Shown: piece after piece, positions 50,786-59,928 of the stretch | Numbering within the stretch: position 1 is the first letter of the stretch | Layout: each line of letters starts with the position of its first letter | Assembly (NCBI RefSeq): GCF_042139015.1 | Contig: NZ_JBHIKY010000001.1 | Span: forward strand, 186,001-250,000 | DNA length: 64,000 nucleotides | Source: JBHIKY01 sp042139015 | GTDB lineage: Bacteria > Bacillota > Bacilli > Bacillales > Marinococcaceae | Reading direction: 5' to 3' | Program-made: the position numbers and the translations under genes | The notes under the pieces: generated by a model | What the model was told of the DNA's origin: nothing | The model's input: only the letters and a program-made list of their open reading frames with translations | Database searches by the model: none

Positions 50786-52126
50786 ATGGGGGTAATTGGA
50801 CTCGTTGTTTTTGTAAGCGTTTTAATTATTTGGAGTATCAAGTTAAAAAGAAACCTTGGAGAAGCTGCATTAATAGGTTTCTTAGCGATTATACCTTTAG
50901 GTGGTGTAGAAGCTTACTCACTGTTTTTACAAGGAATTAGCTTCGCTTCCACATTTTCTGTACTTTATGCTGCCATTGCTTTTGTTTTTATGGCTTATGT
51001 TATTGATAGGTTTGGAATAGTAGAACGACTGCTGGCTATTTTGAACTCATTAGTAGGAAGACTGCCTGGAGCACCAGCAATCATGGACGCTGTTGGCTCT
51101 TCCGTTATGGGAACCTTGTCAGGAGGAGATTCAGGAAACACAGCTGCAACGGGGTCTATCACTGGTCCATGGATGCTTCGAAATAATTGGAATAAGGAAA
51201 TAGCGGCTTCTGTTATGGTCGGCAACGGAGGTATGGCCTCTGCTCTGCCACCTACAACCTCTATGTTTATCATTCTTGGTTTTGCCCCAGTAGCAGCAGC
51301 TATTACCACTGGAGAATTTTTTATTGCTTTATTATTTGCCGGAGCTTATCAGTTTTTACACAGACTGATAATGATTGGATATTTTGTTAAGAAGCAGAAT
51401 ATAAAAGCCTTCCCAGCCGAATCAATAAACCCATTAAGTGTTTCTTTAAAAAATGGCTGGAGTTCTATTTTTATTTATATGGGAGCCATCATTCCCTTAA
51501 CTTTAACAATCGGACCCTTGGCAGATTTTATAGGAGCAATACCCTCTTTAGGGGAAGAAGCACTAGACAGCATCGACATAGTAATTTGGATACCTACCTT
51601 GATGATAGCCATCGCCTTTCTCCTCGGTAGAAAATCAGTGCCTGACTCAGTAATTGGTTTATTTGAATTCATAAGACAATCTATACCTCGCTTCACTGTA
51701 ATCGGAGCGTTAATATTTTTTGCGGTTGCTTCAAGTGAAGTATTAACTGCCTTAGGTTTATCTCAAAACATTGCCCAACTTATAAGTGCAGCGAATACTC
51801 CTGGATGGCTAACGGTCGTATTACTTGGACTCGGAATTACAGCTATTGCAGGACCTTTAACATCAACTGGGACACTTACAGCAGTAGGTTTAGTCTCCTT
51901 TGAAATATTAGTATCTTCTGGCTTTTCTCCATTAATTTCGGCAGTAGTGGTCATGACCTTTGCTTCTACATCTGCACAAATGCCTCCAGCTTCTGGTTCT
52001 ATTTATATTGCTTCTGGAATCGTTGGCGCAAGACCGGAAAAGACGTTTGCCATTTTGATACTTTATTATGCATGTCCAGTAATTCTTATAGGTTGGTTAA
52101 TAGCTATGGGAATTTTACCAATTTAA
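50786..52126 (+). CDS. DctM-like organic-acid carrier
   Basis: A 446-residue carrier with about 12 helices. The repeats SGGDSGNTAATGSITGPWML and VGNGGMASALPPTTSMFIIL correspond to the two DctM/TRAP large-permease motifs (GxSGSxxA..AxGSxxxPxM and xPPSxxM). A second pair occurs late (GPLTSTGTLTAVG, AQMPPASGSIYIASG). AGGAGGG precedes the ATG. No DctP binding protein or normal DctQ subunit is in the window; only the 76-aa protein follows. It may work alone or with that small protein as a secondary carrier for hydroxy or keto acids. Confidence 0.75.
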   Translation: MGVIGLVVFVSVLIIWSIKLKRNLGEAALIGFLAIIPLGGVEAYSLFLQGISFASTFSVLYAAIAFVFMAYVIDRFGIVERLLAILNSLVGRLPGAPAIMDAVGSSVMGTLSGGDSGNTAATGSITGPWMLRNNWNKEIAASVMVGNGGMASALPPTTSMFIILGFAPVAAAITTGEFFIALLFAGAYQFLHRLIMIGYFVKKQNIKAFPAESINPLSVSLKNGWSSIFIYMGAIIPLTLTIGPLADFIGAIPSLGEEALDSIDIVIWIPTLMIAIAFLLGRKSVPDSVIGLFEFIRQSIPRFTVIGALIFFAVASSEVLTALGLSQNIAQLISAANTPGWLTVVLLGLGITAIAGPLTSTGTLTAVGLVSFEILVSSGFSPLISAVVVMTFASTSAQMPPASGSIYIASGIVGARPEKTFAILILYYACPVILIGWLIAMGILPI

Positions 52127-52140
52127 GGAGGTTTTAAACA

Positions 52141-52371
52141 ATGCAGCTTCTATTAGAACGACTTTTTACGATATGCTTGTTATTATCATTGTTATTAGCA
52201 TTATCTATGGTATTAAGCCAATTGACTGGAATAATCATTGGAAATGGTGAGGTGGTAGTTCAAAGTAGCGAAATATTAACACAGCCAACAATTATTTTAG
52301 CAGCTATTTTTTCAGGACTTGCATTTATATTAGGTTTTTTTCCAAAATACCAAGAAAAAAATAATTCTTAA
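52141..52371 (+). CDS. small two-helix membrane protein, putative carrier partner
   Basis: A 76-residue protein with two hydrophobic helices (about 8-33 and 48-68) separated by a short outside loop with GNGEVVVQSSE. AAGGAGG precedes the ATG, 14 nt after the DctM-like stop, so it is cotranscribed. It is too short for a standard DctQ (four helices). A reduced DctQ-like or stabilising subunit is inferred from position only. Confidence 0.6.
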   Translation: MQLLLERLFTICLLLSLLLALSMVLSQLTGIIIGNGEVVVQSSEILTQPTIILAAIFSGLAFILGFFPKYQEKNNS

Positions 52372-52429
52372 GTGAGTCCATCTCATCTATCGTCTATTAT
52401 AATGATCACCCGAATTCATAAAGCAAAAT

Positions 52430-52466
52430 AGGCGTGGATAAACCTAATCATCCATGCCTTTTTTAT
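52430..52466 (+). terminator. terminator of the RraA-carrier operon
   Basis: Stem AGGC(G)TGGAT / ATCCATGCCT with a 10-nt loop, followed by TTTTTTATTT. It ends the 49190-52371 gene cluster. Confidence 0.85.
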
Positions 52467-52787
52467 TTATGACCTGCAAAGTGAGGAACAACTGGCAATG
52501 TTTAGAATCGAGTAGGATTGGATGATTAACATAGTGGGGAATAACAATCTAGTATTCTACTAGATAAGAGTTCTGATCACCACTCTATCCTGTCAAACGT
52601 ACAAGCTTTCGTGTTTTGGGACTCAATGAACGAATTTCCCCAACGGCTTCTACTTTTGTTCATACAGTCACGAATCTCTATCAAACTTTCTAATTGAAGA
52701 TAGTTGGTGCATTTTTCTCATTTTTCCATCAAAAATATGTAAAATTCATAAAATTTACTGCATTTTTCTTTCTATTTTTGTGCTAAT
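52467..52787. other. intergenic region upstream of katG
   Basis: About 320 nt without a convincing gene. The minus strand has a short protein-like tail ending in EIRSLSPKTRKLVRLTG and stop near 52584, possibly a gene remnant. The rest is AT-rich promoter-like sequence. Confidence 0.35.
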
Positions 52788-52802
52788 TTATTATAATTAT
52801 AA
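52788..52802 (+). promoter_or_regulatory. PerR box upstream of katG
   Basis: TTATTATAATTATAA matches the 15-bp PerR consensus (TTATAATNATTATAA) at 14 of 15 positions, about 97 nt before the ATG. It predicts peroxide-inducible katG expression. Confidence 0.75.
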
Positions 52803-52898
52803 AGTAAGAATGAATATTCCCTCCAGTTTCTGGATTCGTACGATGGATGGCATGTTCATTTGCTGCTTACTCAAAATAGAAAGGGGACACGTTAGGAT

Positions 52899-55100
52899 AT
52901 GAAAGATAACGAGAATGTTGGAAAGTGCCCGGTAACACACCAGGGTATGCCCGGCCAATCTCTTAAAGGTACCACGAACAGAGAATGGTGGCCGAATCTA
53001 TTAGACTTAAATGTTCTTCATCAGCATGATACAAAAACGAACCCGCTCGGGGAAGATTTTGATTATGCAGAAGAATTTGAAAAGTTGGATTATGATGCCA
53101 TGAAGAAGGATCTTCATGACCTCATGACAGACAGTCAGGATTGGTGGCCTGCAGACTTTGGACATTATGGTCCATTTTTCATCCGGATGTCCTGGCACGC
53201 AGCAGGAACATATCGTATAGGAGACGGCCGCGGCGGCGGAGGAAGCGGATCTCAGCGTTTTGCTCCGTTAAACAGCTGGCCGGACAACGGGAACCTGGAC
53301 AAGGCCCGCCGTCTGCTATGGCCGATTAAACAGAAGTACGGCAATAAGCTCTCATGGGCTGATCTGCTCGTGCTGGCAGGGAATGTGGCAATTGAATCCA
53401 TGGGCGGAAAGACCATCGGTTTCGGCGCGGGACGCGAAGATATCTGGCATCCGGAAGAAGACGTGAACTGGGGTCCGGAAACCGAATGGCTCGGGGACAA
53501 GCGTTACTCCGGTGACCGTGAACTTGAAAACCCGCTTGCGGCTGTTCAGATGGGATTAATCTATGTTAATCCGGAAGGACCGAACGGCGAGCCGGATCCC
53601 GTCGGAAGCGGCCGCGATATCCGTGAAACCTTTAAACGAATGGGAATGAACGATGAAGAAACCGTGGCTCTTACTGCCGGCGGTCATACATTTGGGAAGG
53701 CCCACGGTGCCGGAGACCCATCACACGTCAGCGCGGAACCAGAAGGAGCTCCTGTTGAATCTCAAGGCTTAGGCTGGAAGAGCACCAACGAATCCGGCCA
53801 CGGGTCTTACACGATTACGAGTGGAATTGAAGGCGCCTGGACGCCTACTCCGACAACGTGGGATATGAGCTACTTTGACCTCTTGTTCGGCTATGAGTGG
53901 GAACTGACAAAGAGTCCTGCCGGTGCCTATCAGTGGACTCCTGTCAATCCGGAGGAAAAAGACCTTGCCCCGGATGCAGAAGATTCCTCCAAACGCGTGA
54001 AGACAATGATGACAACGGCAGACATGGCGATGCGTATGGATCCTGAATACGAAAAGATCGCCCGCCGCTTTCACAAGAATCCGGACGAGTTCGCCGATGT
54101 GTTTGCTCATGCGTGGTTTAAGCTGCTTCACCGGGACATGGGGCCGCGCGACCGTTATCTCGGACCGGAAGTACCAAAAGAAGAGTTCATCTGGCAGGAT
54201 CCGATTCCAGCCGTTGATTATGAGCTGACAGATTCGGAAATAGAAGATCTTAAATCAAAGATCCTCGACTCTGAACTTACGGTGAGTGAGCTCGTCAAAA
54301 CAGCCTGGGCTTCTGCGAGCACCTTCCGCGGCTCGGACATGCGCGGCGGAGCAAATGGTGCGCGTATCCGGCTTTCTCCACAGAAAAACTGGGAAGCGAA
54401 CGAGCCGGAGCAGCTCGAGAAAGTATTGTCTGTACTGGAAGGCATTCAAAAGAAGCTCGATAAGAACGTCAGCCTCGCTGATTTGATTGTGCTTGGCGGA
54501 AGTGCGGCTGTCGAAAAAGCAGCCAGAGATGCCGGCTACAATGTGACGGTTCCGTTTGAGCCCGGACGTGGCGATGCTACACAGGAGCAGACAGACGAAG
54601 AAAGCTTTGAAGTGCTCGAGCCGGTGGCGGATGGATTTAGAAACTATCAAAAGCAGGAGTTTGCGGTTAGTTCAGAAGAGCTTCTCGTAGACAAGGCACA
54701 GCTCTTAGGCCTGTCTGCTCATGAAATGACCGTGCTTGTCGGCGGAATGCGCGTTCTCGGCGCTAACTACGGCGGGACCCTGCACGGTGTCTTCACGGAT
54801 CGTGTCGGCACTCTCACGAATGACTTCTTTGTGAACCTGCTTGATATGGGCATCGAGTGGAAGCCTGTAGACGGCGGTGTCTATGAAGGTCATGACCGCA
54901 GCACCGGGAAAGTCGTTCGTACGGCCACGAGAGTGGACCTCGTATTCGGGTCCCATTCCGTTCTCCGCGCCCTTACGGAAGTATATGCGCAGGAAGACAA
55001 TAAAGAAAAATTCGTTCAAGACTTTGTCGCAGCATGGGTTAAAATCATGAATGCCGACCGTTTCGACATTAAAAAGCCGAAAAAATTGGCAAAAGCATAA
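52899..55100 (+). CDS. katG: catalase-peroxidase KatG
   Basis: Bifunctional haem enzyme that removes hydrogen peroxide. The distal site is intact: Arg96, Trp99 and His100 in RMSWHAAGTYRIGDGRGG. The Met-Tyr-Trp adduct partner Tyr lies in MGLIYVNPEGPNG, and the proximal haem His is in LTAGGHTFGKAHGAG. The second, inactive repeat follows (about 420-733). Length 733 aa is typical. Codon use is noticeably more GC-rich than its AT-rich surroundings, hinting at acquisition. A PerR box is upstream and a terminator follows. Confidence 0.97.
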   Translation: MKDNENVGKCPVTHQGMPGQSLKGTTNREWWPNLLDLNVLHQHDTKTNPLGEDFDYAEEFEKLDYDAMKKDLHDLMTDSQDWWPADFGHYGPFFIRMSWHAAGTYRIGDGRGGGGSGSQRFAPLNSWPDNGNLDKARRLLWPIKQKYGNKLSWADLLVLAGNVAIESMGGKTIGFGAGREDIWHPEEDVNWGPETEWLGDKRYSGDRELENPLAAVQMGLIYVNPEGPNGEPDPVGSGRDIRETFKRMGMNDEETVALTAGGHTFGKAHGAGDPSHVSAEPEGAPVESQGLGWKSTNESGHGSYTITSGIEGAWTPTPTTWDMSYFDLLFGYEWELTKSPAGAYQWTPVNPEEKDLAPDAEDSSKRVKTMMTTADMAMRMDPEYEKIARRFHKNPDEFADVFAHAWFKLLHRDMGPRDRYLGPEVPKEEFIWQDPIPAVDYELTDSEIEDLKSKILDSELTVSELVKTAWASASTFRGSDMRGGANGARIRLSPQKNWEANEPEQLEKVLSVLEGIQKKLDKNVSLADLIVLGGSAAVEKAARDAGYNVTVPFEPGRGDATQEQTDEESFEVLEPVADGFRNYQKQEFAVSSEELLVDKAQLLGLSAHEMTVLVGGMRVLGANYGGTLHGVFTDRVGTLTNDFFVNLLDMGIEWKPVDGGVYEGHDRSTGKVVRTATRVDLVFGSHSVLRALTEVYAQEDNKEKFVQDFVAAWVKIMNADRFDIKKPKKLAKA

Positions 55101-55206
55101 AAAACCGGGCACTGCGCAGATCACCATGCACAGTACCCAGGAAGTAAAGCATCTTACCAGGCTGCTGCCGGACCTCAGCCCGCTTTCACGCGCGCTGTGG
55201 ATCCGG

Positions 55207-55228
55207 AGCACCTGCAGGGTGCTTTTTT
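55207..55228 (+). terminator. katG terminator
   Basis: Stem AGCACC / GGTGCT with TGCAG loop followed by TTTTTCT. A weaker upstream hairpin lies at about 55106-55137. Confidence 0.75.
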
Positions 55229-55245
55229 CTATCTATTATTCTTTT

Positions 55246-55821
55246 TTAACTACCATGTAATCCCTTGCCAATGAGAATGTGCTGCACATATTTTTCCACC
55301 CGGGACTCTCGCGTTTTGGATTGCTTGGCTTTCGAAAAATAAAGAATGTATGCCCTCTGCCGCCCCGGGGTCAATGCTTCAAATGCTGTTTTCACGGCAG
55401 GGTTTTCTTCGAATTTATGTTGAAGCTCTTCAGGTATAGTGTATTCTGTCTTCATTTCCACTTCCAGACCGGCTCTTTCCACTTCAATGGCCTCATATAT
55501 ATAGTTTTTCAAGATGGACTCCAATTCAACGATATCTCGAACATTGGTGAACCGAACCTGGCGGGCAGCCTGTACATTTTCTGTCTGCTGAATGAGAATT
55601 CCATGGGCATCCTTTAATAAGGCTCCTTTGTGAAACAGCAGCGCGCAATACTTCTTAAATCCATGTATTAATACGATGTTTTTGTTATCAAACGTGTAGC
55701 AGTGATGCATCCACTTAAAGTCTTCGGTCAGTTCACAGTCAAGCACGATTTCTCTCAGTTTTTCAAATTCTTCCTTCCACTGGGTGGCTTCTCTTAAAAA
55801 CCCATCCCTCGCAATAGACAT
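55246..55821 (-). CDS. YdeI/OmdA-like protein with DUF1801 domain
   Basis: A 191-residue cytosolic protein. The N-terminal DUF1801 (YdhG-like) domain has the LREIVLDCELTEDFKWMHHC and CALLFHKGALL pattern. The C-terminal YdeI-type helix pair is FEALTPGRQRAYILYFSKAK with QSKTRESRVEKYVQHI. Relatives are linked to iron chaperone-like roles and to resistance against peptides, but no activity is proven. The gene is single, convergent with katG. Confidence 0.82.
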   Translation of the reverse strand: MSIARDGFLREATQWKEEFEKLREIVLDCELTEDFKWMHHCYTFDNKNIVLIHGFKKYCALLFHKGALLKDAHGILIQQTENVQAARQVRFTNVRDIVELESILKNYIYEAIEVERAGLEVEMKTEYTIPEELQHKFEENPAVKTAFEALTPGRQRAYILYFSKAKQSKTRESRVEKYVQHILIGKGLHGS

Positions 55822-56045
55822 TCGTTTTACGAAGTGTTTACACTTTAAGCGTCTCCTTTTTATAGTCGAGCGGGGTCATCTTCATTTTCTTGCGAAACTT
55901 ACTTGGCTGGGCACGTTTTGTATCATGAGGATGACTCTGTTAGTAGCACTTAATAATAAAGATTCTTACAAGAACAATGAGAAAAAAATGAAATCCATCA
56001 GAGCCGGCTGAACAATCCGGCGCTCTGATGGACCTATTGTTTTAC

Positions 56046-56582
56046 CTAAAATCCTACCTCTGGCAAAGAGAATTGGTGAACGACTTCGAACCCGTTTCCT
56101 GGACCGCCGGGTTTTACAATCACTGTCCCCATATTAGGTATTGGGCCCAGTCCCATTCCTTCCGGGAAGCTGTGAGCTACAATAACCTTATTTCTTCCCT
56201 CCTCTGGTATTGTTTCTAACACGGACTGTAGATGATTCAAAATTCGTCTTCTATCTTCATCAGGCAGACTTCCACTCAACCGATATATCTCCACCCAAAA
56301 GGGATCAATGTAAACATTGCTGCCTCCGAATGCCAGCTGAGCTGTTTCTATAGTCCTGCAAAAAGGACTTGCCACAACAGGATATTCAATAGGAATTTGT
56401 AAAGAACGAAGCATGTCTCCATAGTAAATGGCCTGCTTTCTTCCCGTAACCGAAAGATTTCTTTGAGTAAGGCAGTCTTGAAGGTTTACATGAGGCAAAT
56501 CACTTCCAACAGCTGCTTCCCCATGCCTTGCATACAATATAAAGCCACCTTTTCGCAAGGCATCAAGCAATGATCTGTACAA
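56046..56582 (-). CDS. histidine phosphatase superfamily protein
   Basis: A 178-residue phosphatase with the catalytic RHG motif at residues 19-21 (LYARHGEA), the LSVTGRKQA segment, the second Arg in SPFCRTIETAQLAF and the second catalytic His in VIVAHSFPEG. The TTG start at 56582 is chosen because GGGAGGGGGAGG lies just upstream; the ATG at 56600 overlaps that site. Substrate (sugar phosphate or nucleotide) unknown. Confidence 0.85.
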   Translation of the reverse strand: MYRSLLDALRKGGFILYARHGEAAVGSDLPHVNLQDCLTQRNLSVTGRKQAIYYGDMLRSLQIPIEYPVVASPFCRTIETAQLAFGGSNVYIDPFWVEIYRLSGSLPDEDRRRILNHLQSVLETIPEEGRNKVIVAHSFPEGMGLGPIPNMGTVIVKPGGPGNGFEVVHQFSLPEVGF

Positions 56583-56699
56583 GTGACCTCCCCCTCCCAT
56601 GCACCATTATTTGTACTGGTAATGTATGCTGCTCACCTTTAATTTAGTAACAATCGAGCAGAAGGGGCTCGCTCCTGACACAGGTCTTCAAAACCAAAC

Positions 56700-57557
56700 T
56701 CAAAAATGATTCAATTTTTCCTTTTTTACCTTTGGCCATCTGAATCTTGGAACATGCTGTACCATCGCTTCATAAATAACTCCCCATTGAATCTCGGACA
56801 GTGCTGCCACAGGAACGTCCTGCTGAAGGCCAAGAGTTCTTTTTACATGTTTGATTTGAGGCGGTGTAAACACCCCTCTCAGCGCTGTATCAAGAGATAA
56901 GCTGGGTTCTTTCAGCACGAACTCAGCAAGGCCATAAAATGCTATATAATCTTTTAATGGTACAATCGGCACTGCTTTCCTGTTAATCGTCATGATTGCA
57001 GAGTCTACTCTTGGCGGGGGAGAGAAATTTTTTCTTGAAATCCCTCTCACACAGCTTATGTCAAAGTACATTCTCCAGGCTGCTATATAACTGTCTTTCA
57101 CTAAATCCGATGTGAATCTTTTCGCTGCTCCTTTTTCCAGCACAAGGACTCCACGTTGAAATCCACTAGAAGGTTTGTTCAAAAGCATTTTCATAATCGG
57201 TGTGGTAATGGAGTATGGAATACTCGCTACCACAATAAATTTCTCCTTTGGGAAACGCAGATTTAATATATCCTGCTGGATAATTGTAGTGTTAGGCAGT
57301 GGTTTTTGTTTTAAAGCTTCTACGTACCTGACATCATACTCAACTGCCACTACCTTTGCAGCTCTTTGATTCAGAAGCGTGGTTAATGCCCCTTTACCGG
57401 CACCCAATTCCAACACCGTATCGGAATTTGCTATATTTACCTGGCTGATAATTTCATTTAATAGCTTTTTATTATGCAGTAAATGCTGTCCGGAAAAGTT
57501 TGTAGGATTGCCGCGGTTGACTTTTTTCCCGGCGTACCTTTGCTTTTTTCTTGTCAT
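56700..57557 (-). CDS. erm: 23S rRNA adenine N6-methyltransferase, Erm(D/34)-like
   Basis: A 285-residue SAM-dependent methyltransferase of the Erm class that typically dimethylates A2058 and gives macrolide, lincosamide and streptogramin B resistance. Motifs: NFSGQHLLHNKKLL at the start, SAM site LELGAGKGALT (49-59), VVAVEYD and IIQQDILN. Motif IV reads ASIPYSITTP, with Ser112 where Erm enzymes normally have Asn (NIPY). The ATG at 57557 matches known Erm starts and follows AGGAAG; the frame stays open 65 codons further upstream. The longer upstream frame (ending WIFIVKGRK) may hide a leader peptide but is not proven. Confidence 0.85.
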   Translation of the reverse strand: MTRKKQRYAGKKVNRGNPTNFSGQHLLHNKKLLNEIISQVNIANSDTVLELGAGKGALTTLLNQRAAKVVAVEYDVRYVEALKQKPLPNTTIIQQDILNLRFPKEKFIVVASIPYSITTPIMKMLLNKPSSGFQRGVLVLEKGAAKRFTSDLVKDSYIAAWRMYFDISCVRGISRKNFSPPPRVDSAIMTINRKAVPIVPLKDYIAFYGLAEFVLKEPSLSLDTALRGVFTPPQIKHVKRTLGLQQDVPVAALSEIQWGVIYEAMVQHVPRFRWPKVKKEKLNHF

Positions 57558-57975
57558 GATTTTTCTTCCTTTCACAATAAAAATCCACAGACCGGCTGCC
57601 TGCGAATCAGAGCAAAGGAAGAAATGTATCCTTGTGAAATTGGACATCATGCAATAAGGACTGGAATACCAAATAAGCCTTATTATATAAAGCAATTCAA
57701 GATAATAGCATGAAAAAAAAGACAGACTTCTCTGCCTTTTCTCTCGCAACAAATTATCTATACTACGAAGATTATTAAAAAAGGACAGACTACTCCCGTT
57801 TACTCTGTATTCCCAAACAGAGCCTTTGAACGTATTTAATTACTGGTTCAAAGCTGGGAAACGAAGTCTGACAGAATGCATTTTTAATAATCCTCCTCAC
57901 AATCGTATTAGGTACAGAAATAATTATAGATACACTTACATATTTAGTCAATGCTTCTTTAAAGTGTTTTACAGT

Positions 57976-58452
57976 CTATTTTTCAGTAAATTCAGCGAGA
58001 TTTTCAAGTGTGGATGTTAATCCTGTGTCATGGTCCTCCTTGCGAATTCCTACAGGTACATTTTCACAAACGATAGTCACCTTTGTGCCTTCTGAAACAG
58101 CTTCAAGGTACCACGTCTGGATCATCTCACCTGTGAAAGCCGGATCATCCGAATCGAATATTACAGATAGGACGATTTTTGTGTCTGGAATCAGCATAAG
58201 AAACTTTCCCTGAGATACGTCAGTATTTTTCGAAGTCTTTCCTGGGCTGGTGTGATCTATTTCATAGTTGAGTGTCATTCGATAAGCTCCGCCTTCGCGA
58301 GGGTCAAATATGTCAATATGACCTGACATCCCTTGTGGAGGAAGCCATGAAACCAATGCTTCCGGATTCAAATATGCACGGTAGATGATGTGGGGGGATG
58401 CCATAATTACTCTTGAAGCAGAATCTATTCTATGACTTGACTGATTTGTCAT
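57976..58452 (-). CDS. AHSA1/SRPBCC domain protein
   Basis: A 158-residue ligand-binding helix-grip protein of the AHSA1 type: ASRVIMASPHIIYRAYLNPE, VSWLPPQGMSGHIDIFDPRE, and the closing helix GLTSTLENLAEFTEK. Such proteins bind hydrophobic ligands and often sit with ArsR regulators, absent here. ATG at 58452 follows AAGGAG with an 8-nt spacer. Function unknown. Confidence 0.85.
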   Translation of the reverse strand: MTNQSSHRIDSASRVIMASPHIIYRAYLNPEALVSWLPPQGMSGHIDIFDPREGGAYRMTLNYEIDHTSPGKTSKNTDVSQGKFLMLIPDTKIVLSVIFDSDDPAFTGEMIQTWYLEAVSEGTKVTIVCENVPVGIRKEDHDTGLTSTLENLAEFTEK

Positions 58453-58683
58453 CTTAAACACTCCTTATTGGCGTTCTGTCCTAATTTTATCACTTATGGA
58501 TGGTAAAAGTTTCTTCTCGGGGATTGCTATACATTCTGGGTCCTACTTTCCTCATTTCGACCTTTTTGTTCCAAAAATTGGCAAAATAATCTATGTAAAA
58601 TTATGGATTTTGAACCTTTCATATTAAAAAAAGTTCCACTATATTTAAATGGCATGCAAATTTATGAATTGGGAGTGTTTGAA

Positions 58684-59295
58684 GTGAAATTGCTTAACAG
58701 TTTTATGCTTACTGTTGCTTTTACCTTCTTAGCGGTTTTCTCCTTTTCTAATGTATCTTTTGCGGCCGAAAACAACCAGGAGAACGATAATACGATTGAA
58801 TCGTTCCACTATGTAACGGTGGATGAAAAAGATGTCGATTCCCAAGTCGCCGTGAATAACCACTCCAACCAAGACATACAAGTAACCATGGTTCTGCCTG
58901 AACAGAATAAAAATGGCGATTGGCTGGCATATGGATTTACGAGCAGGGAAACGCTGCAGGAATTTATTGAAAAAGATAAAGAGAGACTCCAAAGCGAAGT
59001 CAATGTCATGGCGAGCGGTACTTGCTGCACCGATTTCTATGAAAACAAAAATAAAGGCGGGCAGTATATTTATTGGAGAGATGGATTTACAAACTTGTCT
59101 TCGAGCTGGAATGACAGAATTTCCTCCATAAGTACGGCGTCCCCTTCTTCAAGCTATTCGACGACACTGTGGGAGCACACTTCATCTCAAGGGTACGGCG
59201 ACGGAGTCTTCTTTAGACATTTCGATTGGTATGGTAAAACTGCTAATTTAGCTGCGGATTGGAACAACAAGACGTCAGCGATCGAAATTAAATAA
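58684..59295 (+). CDS. secreted beta/gamma-crystallin domain protein
   Basis: A 203-residue exported protein: signal peptide about 1-26 (ending SFAA), an acidic middle, then a beta/gamma-crystallin double Greek key (about 118-203). Calcium-binding motifs N/D-N/D-x-x-S/T-S are seen as NDRISS and NNKTSA; GGQYIYWRDGFTNLSS and GDGVFFRHFDWYGK are the paired strands. Two adjacent cysteines (GTCCTDF) could form a disulphide. The GTG at 58684 follows GGGAGTG. It could be a calcium-stabilised surface protein or protease inhibitor; role unknown. Confidence 0.78.
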   Translation: MKLLNSFMLTVAFTFLAVFSFSNVSFAAENNQENDNTIESFHYVTVDEKDVDSQVAVNNHSNQDIQVTMVLPEQNKNGDWLAYGFTSRETLQEFIEKDKERLQSEVNVMASGTCCTDFYENKNKGGQYIYWRDGFTNLSSSWNDRISSISTASPSSSYSTTLWEHTSSQGYGDGVFFRHFDWYGKTANLAADWNNKTSAIEIK

Positions 59296-59325
59296 CCGAT
59301 TTGCTGTTGAAAATAGAAAAGAAGC

Positions 59326-59358
59326 GAGACCGTCCAGACCACAGGGACGGTCTCCTTT
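59326..59358 (+). terminator. terminator of the crystallin gene
   Basis: Perfect 10-bp stem GAGACCGTCC / GGACGGTCTC with a 9-nt loop, then CTTTCTTG. Confidence 0.8.
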
Positions 59359-59454
59359 CTTGTAATTTTTCAATGATACCGGATCTGCGGATGATATATC
59401 GCTCTCTTCTTTCATATGTATATACAATCATACACTGGAATGAGGGAGAAAAAC

Positions 59455-59907
59455 TTGTTTGGTTTTGAATTAATGACACAGCAGGCATTTACCGTTTCTA
59501 AAGGAGATGTATTTTCCACAGCCGTGTGGTGGGGGAAAAACAAAATAGGAAGAGGGGTGGATTTTTACCATGTGAGCGGGTACATATATTCAAATAAAAG
59601 AGTAGCTGCCACTGGACGTTTTCATTATGTTGACAAAGACTCCCAGCCCTATTTTTCCTCCATAGAAACAAAAAGCTGTGCATTCGTTCCCTTTCAAAAT
59701 CAACTACCTCCATCCTTCAAGGTGGAAGTAAAGCTCCCAAATGATACGTATTATGATTGGCTGGAAAGACATGCCTTCCTTATTTTTAGAAAAAAGGGAG
59801 AAGACGATAATATATTGCTGTATTTTCTCCCTCATTCTATTGAGAAAGTCGGAAATGCCACCTATCTAATAGATATCTTCAATATTATTAAAAAGCATTT
59901 GAATTGA
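59455..59907 (+). CDS. hypothetical protein, 150 aa
   Basis: A soluble mixed protein, possibly beta-rich (FTVSKGDVFSTAVWW, VDFYHVSGYIYSNKR, SFKVEVKLPNDTYYD). No signal peptide, no recognised family. The TTG at 59455 is preferred since GGGAG lies 6 nt upstream; a further in-frame ATG (59473) lacks a ribosome site. It follows the secreted crystallin gene and precedes a convergent MFS gene. No function proposed. Confidence 0.55.
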   Translation: MFGFELMTQQAFTVSKGDVFSTAVWWGKNKIGRGVDFYHVSGYIYSNKRVAATGRFHYVDKDSQPYFSSIETKSCAFVPFQNQLPPSFKVEVKLPNDTYYDWLERHAFLIFRKKGEDDNILLYFLPHSIEKVGNATYLIDIFNIIKKHLN

Positions 59908-59928
59908 GCTTTTTTATAGAAAAACATT

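Noticed and set aside
53769..55211. Large antisense ORFs under katG (120, 131 and 168 codons)
   Set aside because: Long antisense frames are expected in this GC-richer gene; KatG motifs on the plus strand decide the call.
57710..57778. 22-codon plus-strand ORF (MKKKTDFSAF...) as a leader peptide
   Set aside because: It is on the opposite strand to erm and has no ribosome site, so it cannot be the erm leader.
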